From NCBI GenBank assembly GCA_049522565.1, contig JBEKNT010000521.1:1-8098 (forward strand): a DNA stretch of 8,098 bases, given 5' to 3'. The translations under genes were made by a program, and so were the position numbers. Origin of the DNA: JASHVB01 sp049522565 (GTDB lineage: Bacteria > Pseudomonadota > Alphaproteobacteria > Acetobacterales > Acetobacteraceae). This document shows, in pieces, positions 1 through 6,290 of the stretch; the stretch's first letter is position 1; each line of letters opens with the position of its first letter. The notes beneath the pieces were generated by a model, which was not told the origin of the DNA, made no database searches, and saw nothing but the letters and a program-made list of their open reading frames with translations.

Positions 1-14
1 GGCGCGGGCCGGCT

Positions 15-61
15 GGCATGACGTCCCGCGGGGCATCACGTCCCAGAGGGCATGACGTCCC
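15..61. repeat. Three 13-bp direct repeats at an exact 17-bp period
   Basis: GGCATGACGTCCC occurs at 15-27 and 49-61, and a one-mismatch copy (GGCATCACGTCCC) at 32-44. Copy starts are exactly 17 bp apart, and the 4-nt spacers differ (GCGG, AGAG). The core holds the palindrome GACGTC in the two identical copies. No fourth copy is seen on either side, although the left flank is cut by the window edge. A conserved core with variable spacers could be a protein-binding array or a short tandem repeat. Function is unknown. Confidence 0.75.
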
Positions 62-146
62 AATGGCGGGCCCACGGGTCAAGTGCCCGGGGAGGGCTCC
101 GGCCCGCCAGCCACGATTTTGCGGCTTACATAAAGGCAAGTCGTGG

Positions 147-168
147 ATGGTCCGCCTGCGCGGACCAT
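147..168. other. Small perfect hairpin
   Basis: ATGGTCCGC (147-155) and GCGGACCAT (160-168) form a perfect 9-bp stem around a CTGC loop. No T-run follows on either strand, so it does not look like an intrinsic terminator. It lies in the gene-poor stretch 62-270, where I recognise nothing else. Confidence 0.4.
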
Positions 169-227
169 GACGCATGGGGCACGGTCTGCCCGTCAACTGA
201 CGCAGTTATTCCTCGGCCGGCCCTTAG

Positions 228-398
228 CGCCGGTTACGCCATCCCACTTCCGTCGGCGGACCGGATCGGACATTGCGCGAGGTGTTCCGTCGCGAATACA
301 CCGGCCGCACGCTGCGTGAGCACCTCGGTTTGCGCGTGCCGGAGAATCGCTACACCGCGCAACGCCGGGAAAATGCAAAATTCTCCCCCTCCCCTTGA
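228..398 (+). pseudogene. Possible 3' remnant of an unidentified gene
   Basis: This frame is open from a TAG at 225-227 to a TGA at 396-398 and has no ATG. From about 273 the translation looks protein-like: LREVFRREYTGRTLREHLGL, then RVPENRYTAQRRENA. Third positions are mostly G or C. The residues before it (228-272) look random, and the last few codons run into the CT-rich hairpin at 383-409, so the original stop may have been lost. I do not recognise the family. It may be the tail of a decayed gene or chance coding in GC-rich DNA. A TTG at 273 could in principle start a 41-residue peptide, but I see no ribosome binding site that favours it. Confidence 0.25.
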
Positions 399-409
399 GG
401 GAGGGGGAG
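371..409 (-). terminator. Probable rho-independent terminator of the transporter-sulfatase operon
   Basis: Read on the minus strand, an 11-bp perfect stem CTCCCCCTCCC / GGGAGGGGGAG with a 5-nt TCAAG loop occupies 383-409, beginning 24 nt after the TAG stop of the DUF4432 gene. It is followed by AATTTTGCATTTT (370-382), an interrupted T-rich tract. Position, stem strength and T content fit an intrinsic terminator. An identical 27-bp hairpin lies at 6320-6346, so this is also one copy of a dispersed repeat that may have been recruited as a terminator. Confidence 0.65.
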
Positions 410-433
410 GATTTCTCTCGACGCTGTCAACGC

Positions 434-1393
434 CTATGGCGCGGCGTCCTCCACCGTTACCCGCAGGAAGTAGCGACGGGTTTCGCCGGGCTCCAGGATA
501 CGTTCCTGCTCGCTGAGCCCGCCGTCGCGCCGCGCGCTGGTGCACGGCTCGATGCTGAGCACGCAAACGCGCGGCAGCAGATTGTGCCAAAGTTGCAGAT
601 GCGGCAGCGAGATCGCATCCCACGCGAAACGGATTTTCAGCCGACCGCCGTCCGGTCGCGGCGTGGACACGGTGCAAGCGGCGAGATCATCGGCGCCGGC
701 GGGATAGCTGACGCTCTCCGACGGCAGTGCCGCGTCGGGCACGCGCAGCGGGCCGAGCAATGTGCGACCTTCCGCGGCGACAACGGTCCCATCTGCCAGG
801 GCCGGAAAGCCAAGATTGAAATGATACAGGCTCGCCTGCGGGCTTGGCGTGCTTGCGAGGTTTTCCACGCTGTCGGTGATGGTCAGGCTCGATCCGCCGA
901 TCGGCGCCTCGATGCGCCGCCGCAGGCGGAGCGCCTCGGCACCGAGTCGCGCCTGGGTGACGTCCCCCTCGCAGAACAGGATCGGGTCGTTGCGCTCCCA
1001 GTCCTCGCCGCAGGCCAACACGCGGGCCGGCGTGAACGGCAAACGGCCATGCAGCGGCTGTCCATCGGCGGGATGGCGGATGTGGTCCAGCCCACCGGTC
1101 ACCAGGAAGCCGGAAAAGCTGCGGCCGAAACCCAGGCCGTTGTCACCTTCGGCGTCGTGCAAGGCCGGGCTTCGGAAACCGGCCGGCCCCTGCCACGCAA
1201 GCGCCTCACCACGCCACCACAGCGGACCGATATCCAGCGAGCGATCCGACAGGACCCAGAAATCGAGCCCGCCACCGGTGGAAAAAGCCAGCGCCCGCAC
1301 GCCTCGCTCGGGGCCATCGTCCAGCGTGATGCGCCGCACGCTGGCGAACTGGCGTGGATCGCCGACCCGGCTTTTCAGATCCGGCGGGATCAT
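434..1393 (-). CDS. DUF4432 family protein (aldose 1-epimerase-like, galactose-mutarotase fold)
   Basis: This 319-residue protein resembles the DUF4432 branch of the galactose mutarotase-like superfamily, whose members act on, or are predicted to act on, the anomeric centre of sugars. Visible landmarks are DRSLDIG (residues 50-56), the histidine-rich GLDHIRHP...PLHGR segment with H104, H107 and H115, the LYHFNLGFP strand with H191, and IEPCTS with E282. The spacing of conserved His and a late Glu is what a mutarotase-type active site would need, but I infer the roles of individual residues. There is no signal peptide or membrane segment, so it should be cytoplasmic. The ATG at 1393 overlaps the sulfatase stop in an ATGA, and no Shine-Dalgarno is visible before it, which points to translational coupling. 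It is the last gene of the operon and is followed by a terminator-like hairpin. Its likely job is sugar anomer or ring handling next to the sulfatase. The family is fairly sure and the substrate is unknown. Confidence 0.85.
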   Translation of the reverse strand: MIPPDLKSRVGDPRQFASVRRITLDDGPERGVRALAFSTGGGLDFWVLSDRSLDIGPLWWRGEALAWQGPAGFRSPALHDAEGDNGLGFGRSFSGFLVTGGLDHIRHPADGQPLHGRLPFTPARVLACGEDWERNDPILFCEGDVTQARLGAEALRLRRRIEAPIGGSSLTITDSVENLASTPSPQASLYHFNLGFPALADGTVVAAEGRTLLGPLRVPDAALPSESVSYPAGADDLAACTVSTPRPDGGRLKIRFAWDAISLPHLQLWHNLLPRVCVLSIEPCTSARRDGGLSEQERILEPGETRRYFLRVTVEDAAP

Positions 1394-2937
1394 CGTCCGG
1401 CGGTCGCATCAATCGGCGCGTCCGCGGGAGGGGCAATGCCGAGCCGCGCAAAAGCCTCGGGCGGCGCTTCGTTGGCCGCCATCAGCCGCGTCATCGCTGC
1501 CACCAGGCGCTGCTCGATCGCCGGGTCGGCGCGTGGCGCGGCCTGACCCGGATCGGTGGCAAGATCATAGAGTCGTGTGTCGCTTTCCAGCAGCGCGCCG
1601 GGACCGTAGTTGTTATACATCGGCGAGCGTTGCGTCACCGGCACCTTCAGCAGCCTGGCGCCCTTGGTGAACGGAAACGCCTCGCTGAGACTTGCCTGGG
1701 CAAGCTCCTCGGGCAAGAATCGCGATGCGATATGCGTGGGCATCAGCGTGTATTGATAAATCTCCTGCGTGTGCAGGTCCGGCGGAAAGCGATGATAGGT
1801 GTAGCGCCCGTCGGTAACATTGACGGCGCCACCGAAATAGCCGAACAGCGCGGCTGCTCGCAGTGGCGCGGCCGCGTTTGCGGCGTCGAGGATCGAACGG
1901 CCCTGCATCTCGGGCGCCGGTGCCACGCCGAACAGATCGAGGAATGTCGGCGCCAGATCGATCGATTGGGTCAGCGCTGTTGCGTTCGCACCCGGCGCCG
2001 GGTGGCGCGGATCGTGCGCGAACAACGGGATGTGCACGATCTCCTCATAGAGGTTCATGCGGTTTTTGGCCCAGAAATCATGCTCGCCCAGCAGGAAGCC
2101 GTGGTCGGTCGTGACGATGAGCGCAGTATCCTGCCACAGATCATGGCGGTCGAAGTAATCCAGCAACTGACCGAGCAAAAAATCGCAGAGCGCTACGACG
2201 GCGTAGTAGTTGGCGCGGAGTTCCGCGCATTCGTCCGGCAGTTCATCGACGCGGCCGTAGCGCGGCCAGTCGCGGATCGGACCGGTCCAACCGGTATCGA
2301 ATTTCTGCTTGAACCGGGCCGGTGCGTAGAACGGCTCGTGCGGGTCGAAGGTTTCCAACTGGAGCAGCCAGCCGTCCGCGTTTCTGTTGCGGTCGAGGAA
2401 CTCGAAGCCGTGCGCGAAGCACTGCACGGAGGGAAAATCCTTTTCGTCGCGGATGAATTCGCGATTGATGACGTCCTGGGCGAAGCGGTTGCGCCGGTCG
2501 GTGCTGAACTGCCGGGCGTGGTACAGTTCCCGCAGCCGCTCCCAATGCGGCTGTACCATGGCCTTCCACCGGTCGCCCTCCTGGCCGCGCACGAATTCGT
2601 AGCTGTTGTAGCGATTGTGGTAGGTGGCGCCGCCATCTTCCCAATAGTGGTAATGGTCGGTGACGAGATGGCTGTAAATCCCGGCGCTGTGCAGCAGTTC
2701 CGGAAAGGCATTGTCGAATGGCTCGAGCGGCCCCCAGCTTCGGTGCAGGAACGACAGGCGGCCGGTCAGCATGTCGCGACGGGCCGGCATGCATGGCAGG
2801 CTGCCGACATAGTGCCGGTCGAAGCGACGGCTGCGTGCGGCGAGACGGTCGAAGTTCGGCGTCGGAATCCGCGTTCCGCCATAGGCGCCGAGCAAATGCC
2901 GGTTGAGCGAGTCGAACAGCACGAAGACGGTCTTCAT
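1390..2937 (-). CDS. Cytoplasmic sulfatase-family hydrolase (formylglycine type)
   Basis: This 515-residue protein belongs to the alkaline phosphatase/sulfatase superfamily, type I sulfatases that hydrolyse sulfate esters with a Cys-derived formylglycine. The N-terminal FDSLNRH supplies the first metal ligand (D9). GSLPCMPARRDMLTGR carries the C-x-P-x-R modification motif (C49, R53) followed by TGR. DPHEP (about 198-202) and TTDHG (D278, H279) are further metal and active-site segments, and AKNRMNLYEE (K291) is the usual late Lys followed by YEE. The motif reads CMPAR rather than the common CxPSR. The start chosen is ATG 2937 (MKTVFVLFDS), because sulfatases begin directly with this strand. 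A further 34 in-frame codons upstream, beginning MAGLDPAIY, are translation of a palindromic repeat. No signal peptide is seen, so the enzyme is probably cytoplasmic and acts after uptake. It lies 180 nt after the second permease and is coupled by ATGA to the DUF4432 gene. Phosphonate or phosphate ester hydrolysis is an alternative within this superfamily. Confidence 0.88.
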   Translation of the reverse strand: MKTVFVLFDSLNRHLLGAYGGTRIPTPNFDRLAARSRRFDRHYVGSLPCMPARRDMLTGRLSFLHRSWGPLEPFDNAFPELLHSAGIYSHLVTDHYHYWEDGGATYHNRYNSYEFVRGQEGDRWKAMVQPHWERLRELYHARQFSTDRRNRFAQDVINREFIRDEKDFPSVQCFAHGFEFLDRNRNADGWLLQLETFDPHEPFYAPARFKQKFDTGWTGPIRDWPRYGRVDELPDECAELRANYYAVVALCDFLLGQLLDYFDRHDLWQDTALIVTTDHGFLLGEHDFWAKNRMNLYEEIVHIPLFAHDPRHPAPGANATALTQSIDLAPTFLDLFGVAPAPEMQGRSILDAANAAAPLRAAALFGYFGGAVNVTDGRYTYHRFPPDLHTQEIYQYTLMPTHIASRFLPEELAQASLSEAFPFTKGARLLKVPVTQRSPMYNNYGPGALLESDTRLYDLATDPGQAAPRADPAIEQRLVAAMTRLMAANEAPPEAFARLGIAPPADAPIDATAGR

Positions 2938-2965
2938 GGGCACCCCGATGCGTTCTACATTCCAT

Positions 2966-3042
2966 GTCATGACCGGGCTTGATCCGGCCATCCATGCCGG
3001 CACAGTGCCGCGATAGATGGCCGGGTCAAGCCCGGCCATGAC
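2966..3042. repeat. 77-bp palindrome made of two inverted MAGLDPAIY-type repeat units
   Basis: The two halves pair around A3004 with only about five non-Watson-Crick positions (for example 2972/3036, 2983/3025, 2993/3015). Each half is one copy of a unit of the form GTCATGxCCGGGCTTGA followed by xCCGGCCATC. The right-hand unit is itself a perfect palindrome, ATGGCCGGG-TCAAG-CCCGGCCAT. Units of this kind are common dispersed intergenic repeats in alphaproteobacteria, known from spurious ORFs starting MAGLDPAI. It sits between the second permease gene and the sulfatase gene. In RNA it would form a very long hairpin that could block 3' decay or reduce readthrough from the transporter genes into the enzyme genes. 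No T-run follows it on the minus strand. Confidence 0.85.
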
Positions 3043-3056
3043 GTGCTACGCGACGC

Positions 3057-3075
3057 ATGCCGCGGCACGCGGCAT
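3057..3075. other. Small perfect hairpin after the second permease gene
   Basis: ATGCCGCG (3057-3064) and CGCGGCAT (3068-3075) pair perfectly around a GCA loop. On the minus strand it begins about 42 nt after the MalG-type permease stop and precedes the 77-bp palindrome. No T-tract follows, so a role as an intrinsic terminator is doubtful. It may add to the structured spacer between transporter and enzyme genes. Confidence 0.4.
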
Positions 3076-3117
3076 CAGTGCTGGGCGACAGCGATTCGTT
3101 GTTTCCGTCGGTGTGTA

Positions 3118-3954
3118 TTATTTCACCGCGCCCTGCGTCAGGCCCTTGACGATGTAGCGTTGCGCGATGAGCAGTAGAACGAGGGCCGGCAGGATGGACA
3201 GTGCGGCGCTTGCCGCCATCTGCGTGTAGCGGATCTCGTAATCCTGCGCGAATTTCGCGATCGCGACCGGCACCGTCGCGGTCGCCTTGATGGTGAGGTT
3301 GAGCGCCACCGCGAACTCGTTCCAACTGAACACGAAGCTCAGCACCGCGGCCGCCGCGAGGCCCGGCGCGATGATCGGCACGACGATACGCCACAGCAGC
3401 GTGGGTGTGGAGGCACCGTCGAGGCGCGCCGCCTCCTCCAGTTCGACCGGCACGTCGCGCACATACACACCCATCAGCCACAACGCCATCGGCAGGTTGA
3501 GCACGGTATGGGCGAGCACCAGGCTGAGCAATGTGCTGTCGAGCCCAACCGCGCGCGCCATGGTGAACCATGCCCCGGCGAGCGCGATCGGCGGGATCAT
3601 GTGAAAGACCAGCGCCCAGCCGAGGAAGACATGTACCACCCAGCCCGGCCAGCGCATGCGATGCAGCGACCATGCCGCAAGCGTTGCCGTCACCAGGCAC
3701 AACGCCGTGCTGGTCAGGCCGACGACCAGCGAGTTGCGATAATTGACCAGGAAGTCCGACGTCTTGGAGAACAGGACCTCGTTGAAGTTGGCCAGGATCG
3801 GGGTGAACCAGAACGCGCCCATGAGCAACGAGATCTGTGTACGGAAGCCGGCCGCGACGACCCAGACCACAGGAACGACAACAATCGCAGATGCGGCGAT
3901 CAGCGCTGCATGGTTCGCAACGCCGCGCCGGCGGAACGCTGCCGGCATTCTCAT
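3118..3954 (-). CDS. ABC sugar transporter permease, MalG/UgpE type
   Basis: This 278-residue inner-membrane protein is the second transmembrane subunit of a carbohydrate-type ABC importer. It starts MRMPAAFRRRG, has a hydrophobic first segment (AALIAASAIVVVPVVWVVAA), and shows the family pattern of about six membrane segments. The EAA loop is intact: ELEEAARLDGAS, followed by the LWRIVVPIIAPGL stretch that contacts the ATPase. SFVFSWNEFAVALNLT and the C-terminal RYIVKGLTQGAVK are typical of MalG-like permeases. The length is normal for the family. The ATG at 3954 overlaps the TGA of the upstream permease remnant as ATGA. ATG 3948 (third codon) is the only close alternative start. Coupled translation should depend on ribosomes ending at that TGA, so the frameshift upstream could alter its expression. 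Family assignment is secure and the substrate cannot be read from the sequence. Confidence 0.93.
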   Translation of the reverse strand: MRMPAAFRRRGVANHAALIAASAIVVVPVVWVVAAGFRTQISLLMGAFWFTPILANFNEVLFSKTSDFLVNYRNSLVVGLTSTALCLVTATLAAWSLHRMRWPGWVVHVFLGWALVFHMIPPIALAGAWFTMARAVGLDSTLLSLVLAHTVLNLPMALWLMGVYVRDVPVELEEAARLDGASTPTLLWRIVVPIIAPGLAAAAVLSFVFSWNEFAVALNLTIKATATVPVAIAKFAQDYEIRYTQMAASAALSILPALVLLLIAQRYIVKGLTQGAVK

Positions 3955-4896
3955 GCCGCCACCGCCGCGCGCTTGCGGGCCGACAATCCGATCACCAGCA
4001 GCACCGAGACCAGGAAGATGACCACGACGGACATGGCGGCACCGTAGCCCACCCGGTTCTCGGTGAAGAAGCGCTGGTAGATCGTGAAGCTCAGGACCTC
4101 GGTGGCGGTGCCGGGACCGCCGCCGGTCAGCAGATACACCTCGTCGAATACCTTGAAGGCGACCATCAGGCGAAAGACGAAGGTCACCATGATGGTCGGC
4201 AGCATCAGGGGCAGCGTCACGTAGCGCAGTTCCTGCCAGATGGAAGCGCCGTCGATCCTGGCAGCCTAGGGATTCGAGCCCGGCGAGAAACAGCAGGAAG
4301 CAGAACGGCGTCCAGTGCCAGATATCGACCAGAATCACGGAGGCGAGTGCCGTCTGCGGCGTGCCCAGCCAATCCTGCGCCGCGAAGCCCAGCAGACCGA
4401 TGGCCTGGTTGACCAGGCCGAAATCGTAGTTGAGCATCAGCTTCCAGATCGCGCCGACGACAATTCCCGGAATAAGAATCGGCAGGATGAAGACTGTCCG
4501 GTAGAGGACCTGGCCACGCGTCACCCGGCAGCACAACAGCGCCAGCAAAAAGCCGAGCATCATCTGCCCGCCAACCGCGCAGACGGCGAAGATCACCGTG
4601 TTGACAAGGCCGGCGCGAAACAGCGCGTCATCCGATAGCGCGGCGTAGTTGGCCAGGCCGAGCGGGGTCCATACCGCCTGCCCATGCGCCCATGTCACAT
4701 CGTAGAAGCTCGTAAGCAACAGGTTGGCGAGCGGCAGCACGCTGAGCGCCAGCATCAGCAGCAGCGCCGGCGAAAAAATCGCCCAGCGCCACATCCGGTC
4801 ATCGCCAGACCGGCGCGGCACGGCCGCCATGCGACCAGCGCGAAGCCTCCGCGCGGCAGCTTCTGCCTCGGTCGGCGCGGCGACAGGAGCACTCAC
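3951..4896 (-). pseudogene. ABC sugar transporter permease, MalF/UgpA type, frameshifted in its EAA loop
   Basis: This should be the first transmembrane subunit of the importer. The first 210 codons (4896-4267) hold a charged N-terminus and four or five hydrophobic segments, and end LAGLESL. In the original frame the next residues are GCQDRRR, which is not a permease. One base later (from 4265) another frame resumes AARIDGASIWQELRYVTLPL and continues through FDEVYLLTGGGPGTATEVL to the stop at 3951, giving 104 residues of a perfectly good MalF-type C-terminus. Family members carry about six residues (pattern PxDxYE) between L and AARIDGA, so the gap corresponds to a loss of 17 nt, leaving only the last G of the Glu codon. 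The junction contains CCTAGG (4265-4270). A repaired protein would be about 320 residues, the normal size. The start is GTG 4896, 9 nt after the binding-protein stop; ATG 4830 is a weaker alternative. The cause is either a true deletion or a sequence error. Confidence 0.88.
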
Positions 4897-4905
4897 AGCA
4901 TAGAC

Positions 4906-6267
4906 TCAATGCAGCGGCGGCAGCTTGCCCGTGTTGTAATTATACTTCGCCATAACCCCATAGATCTGCTCTGCCATGGCATTGAGCGCATCGACCGCGG
5001 TCACCTCCCCGGCAACCGCACGGTTGAGGCCGAGATCCAGGATGGCGGTGACCTCGCTCGCCTGCGGGAACTGGTAGATGTTGACGGCGTGCGGCAACGC
5101 CTCCGCCAGTGGCTTCATCCAGCGATAGCGTCGTTCCTCGGCGATCGGATCGCGGTAAACCGCGGCATTGATCGGGATGCCACCGGCCTTCACATTCGCC
5201 AATTGGGCATCCTTGCCCTGGAACCAGCGCAGGAACTCCACCGCCGCCCGCTTGCGGCTGTCGGGAACGTTCCTGGATATCCCGCCGAGCCAATGACCGA
5301 GCCCCGGCGCGGTGGGCAGGCCGGCCGCGTGCGGCGGCGGCGCGAATTCCACCTTGTCCACCACGGCGGACTTGGTCGGATCGTCCATCTGCGACCAGGC
5401 GGCGATCACCATCATGATATGCGCCGCCTTGCCGGTCACCATGTTCTGGATCACATCGGCCTGGTCGAGCGACGCCGTCTTGGGATGGCCGGCTTCCTTC
5501 GCCATGCGCAGGTAATACGCGAGCGCGATGCGGCCGGCCTCGCTGTTGAGGGTCACCGAATAGTCGCTGGCGAGTTGATTTTTGAAGATGCCGCCGCCGA
5601 AGCCGTAGAGGTACGGATAGAAATCATACGACACCGAAGCCGTGCCGCGCGCGCCGCGCTGGACGATGCCGTAGATGCGCGGCGGATTGTTGAGCTTGCG
5701 GGCATTCGCCTCCAGCTCGGCAAAGGTGTCCGGCGTGGTCAGCCCGGCGCCCTTATAGAGATCGCCGCGATAATACAGCAGCGGGATCAGCGGCGAGATG
5801 GGGATGGACATGAGCTTGCCCGACGGCGTCATGACCTGCTTCGCCGGGTCGAAGTAAATCGTGTCGCCAAGCGTATAAACGTCCGGGTCGAGCTTGAAGG
5901 ACGGATCGATGTCGGAGACCGCATCGAGAAAGCCGCCGAAATACATCTCGGCGAACCAGCCGGAATTCATCACCAGCAGATCGTATTGGCCCTGCGTCGC
6001 GCGCACGGAGTTGCGCTGCTTCTCCAGCGAGCCGGCGAACGGGTTGACGTCAAGATCGACCTTGTTGCCGGTCTGCTGCTCGTAAAGCTCCACGGTCTGG
6101 CGGAAGCTGTCGAACCACGGCGACTGGTTGATGACGATGCTGATGGGTTCGACGGCAGCCGCCGCGGCGCGGCGACCGCCGGTCGTCAGGACGGAGGTCG
6201 CCACCGCCGCGCCGCCAACCGCGATAATCCCTCGGCGTGTCACGCCGCCTTTGGTGTTTGGGCTCAT
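4906..6267 (-). CDS. Extracellular solute-binding protein, family 1 (sugar-type), Tat-exported
   Basis: This 453-residue protein is the periplasmic receptor of the ABC importer. The N-terminus TRRGIIAVGGAAVATSVL is a twin-arginine signal (R11, R12) followed by a mild hydrophobic stretch and an Ala-rich cleavage region near residues 34-39. There is no lipobox Cys, so it should be soluble in the periplasm. The mature part begins ISIVINQSPWFDSFRQTVELYEQQTGNKV, the usual first strand and helix of family 1 binding proteins. It continues with YDLLVMNSGW, LLYYRGDLYK, NMVTGKAAHIMM and FLRWFQGKDAQ, all characteristic of this fold. The start at ATG 6267 is supported by AGGAGG four bases upstream. It is the first gene of the cluster, with the permease gene starting 9 nt after its stop. 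Tat export means it folds in the cytoplasm, which is not unusual for alphaproteobacterial sugar-binding proteins. The ligand is unknown; the downstream sulfatase suggests a sulfated carbohydrate, but that is inference. Confidence 0.92.
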   Translation of the reverse strand: MSPNTKGGVTRRGIIAVGGAAVATSVLTTGGRRAAAAAVEPISIVINQSPWFDSFRQTVELYEQQTGNKVDLDVNPFAGSLEKQRNSVRATQGQYDLLVMNSGWFAEMYFGGFLDAVSDIDPSFKLDPDVYTLGDTIYFDPAKQVMTPSGKLMSIPISPLIPLLYYRGDLYKGAGLTTPDTFAELEANARKLNNPPRIYGIVQRGARGTASVSYDFYPYLYGFGGGIFKNQLASDYSVTLNSEAGRIALAYYLRMAKEAGHPKTASLDQADVIQNMVTGKAAHIMMVIAAWSQMDDPTKSAVVDKVEFAPPPHAAGLPTAPGLGHWLGGISRNVPDSRKRAAVEFLRWFQGKDAQLANVKAGGIPINAAVYRDPIAEERRYRWMKPLAEALPHAVNIYQFPQASEVTAILDLGLNRAVAGEVTAVDALNAMAEQIYGVMAKYNYNTGKLPPLH

Positions 6268-6271
6268 GTTG

Positions 6272-6277
6272 CCTCCT
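6272..6277 (-). promoter_or_regulatory. Strong Shine-Dalgarno of the solute-binding protein gene
   Basis: On the minus strand AGGAGG is followed by CAAC and then ATG 6267. It is the best ribosome binding site in the window and fixes the start of the binding protein. That fits the usual high expression of periplasmic receptors compared with their permeases, whose starts here have only weak or no Shine-Dalgarno. I could not identify a convincing -35/-10 promoter in 6278-6436. Confidence 0.7.
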
Positions 6278-6290
6278 GCCGGACCGATGC

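Noticed and set aside
383..409. CRISPR-type repeat, because the same 27-bp palindromic sequence recurs in the window
   Set aside because: There are only two copies, 5.9 kb apart, with no spacers between them and no cas genes. They are dispersed hairpins.
395..1546. A 383-codon plus-strand open frame opposite the DUF4432 gene
   Set aside because: It is antisense to a protein with recognisable conserved motifs and is itself low in complexity, with no start signal.
1354..2982. A 542-codon plus-strand open frame opposite the sulfatase gene
   Set aside because: It is antisense to a gene with clear catalytic motifs, its translation is rich in Arg, Val and Glu without any recognisable domain, and GC-rich third positions explain its length.
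2938..3039. A 34-residue N-terminal extension of the sulfatase beginning MAGLDPAIY
   Set aside because: These codons are translation of a dispersed palindromic repeat. The sulfatase fold begins at MKTVFVLFDS (ATG 2937).
4265..4270. Programmed ribosomal frameshift site in the MalF-type permease
   Set aside because: No slippery heptamer or downstream pseudoknot is evident. A one-base shift would join the frames but still leave the EAA loop about six residues short, so a deletion is the simpler explanation.
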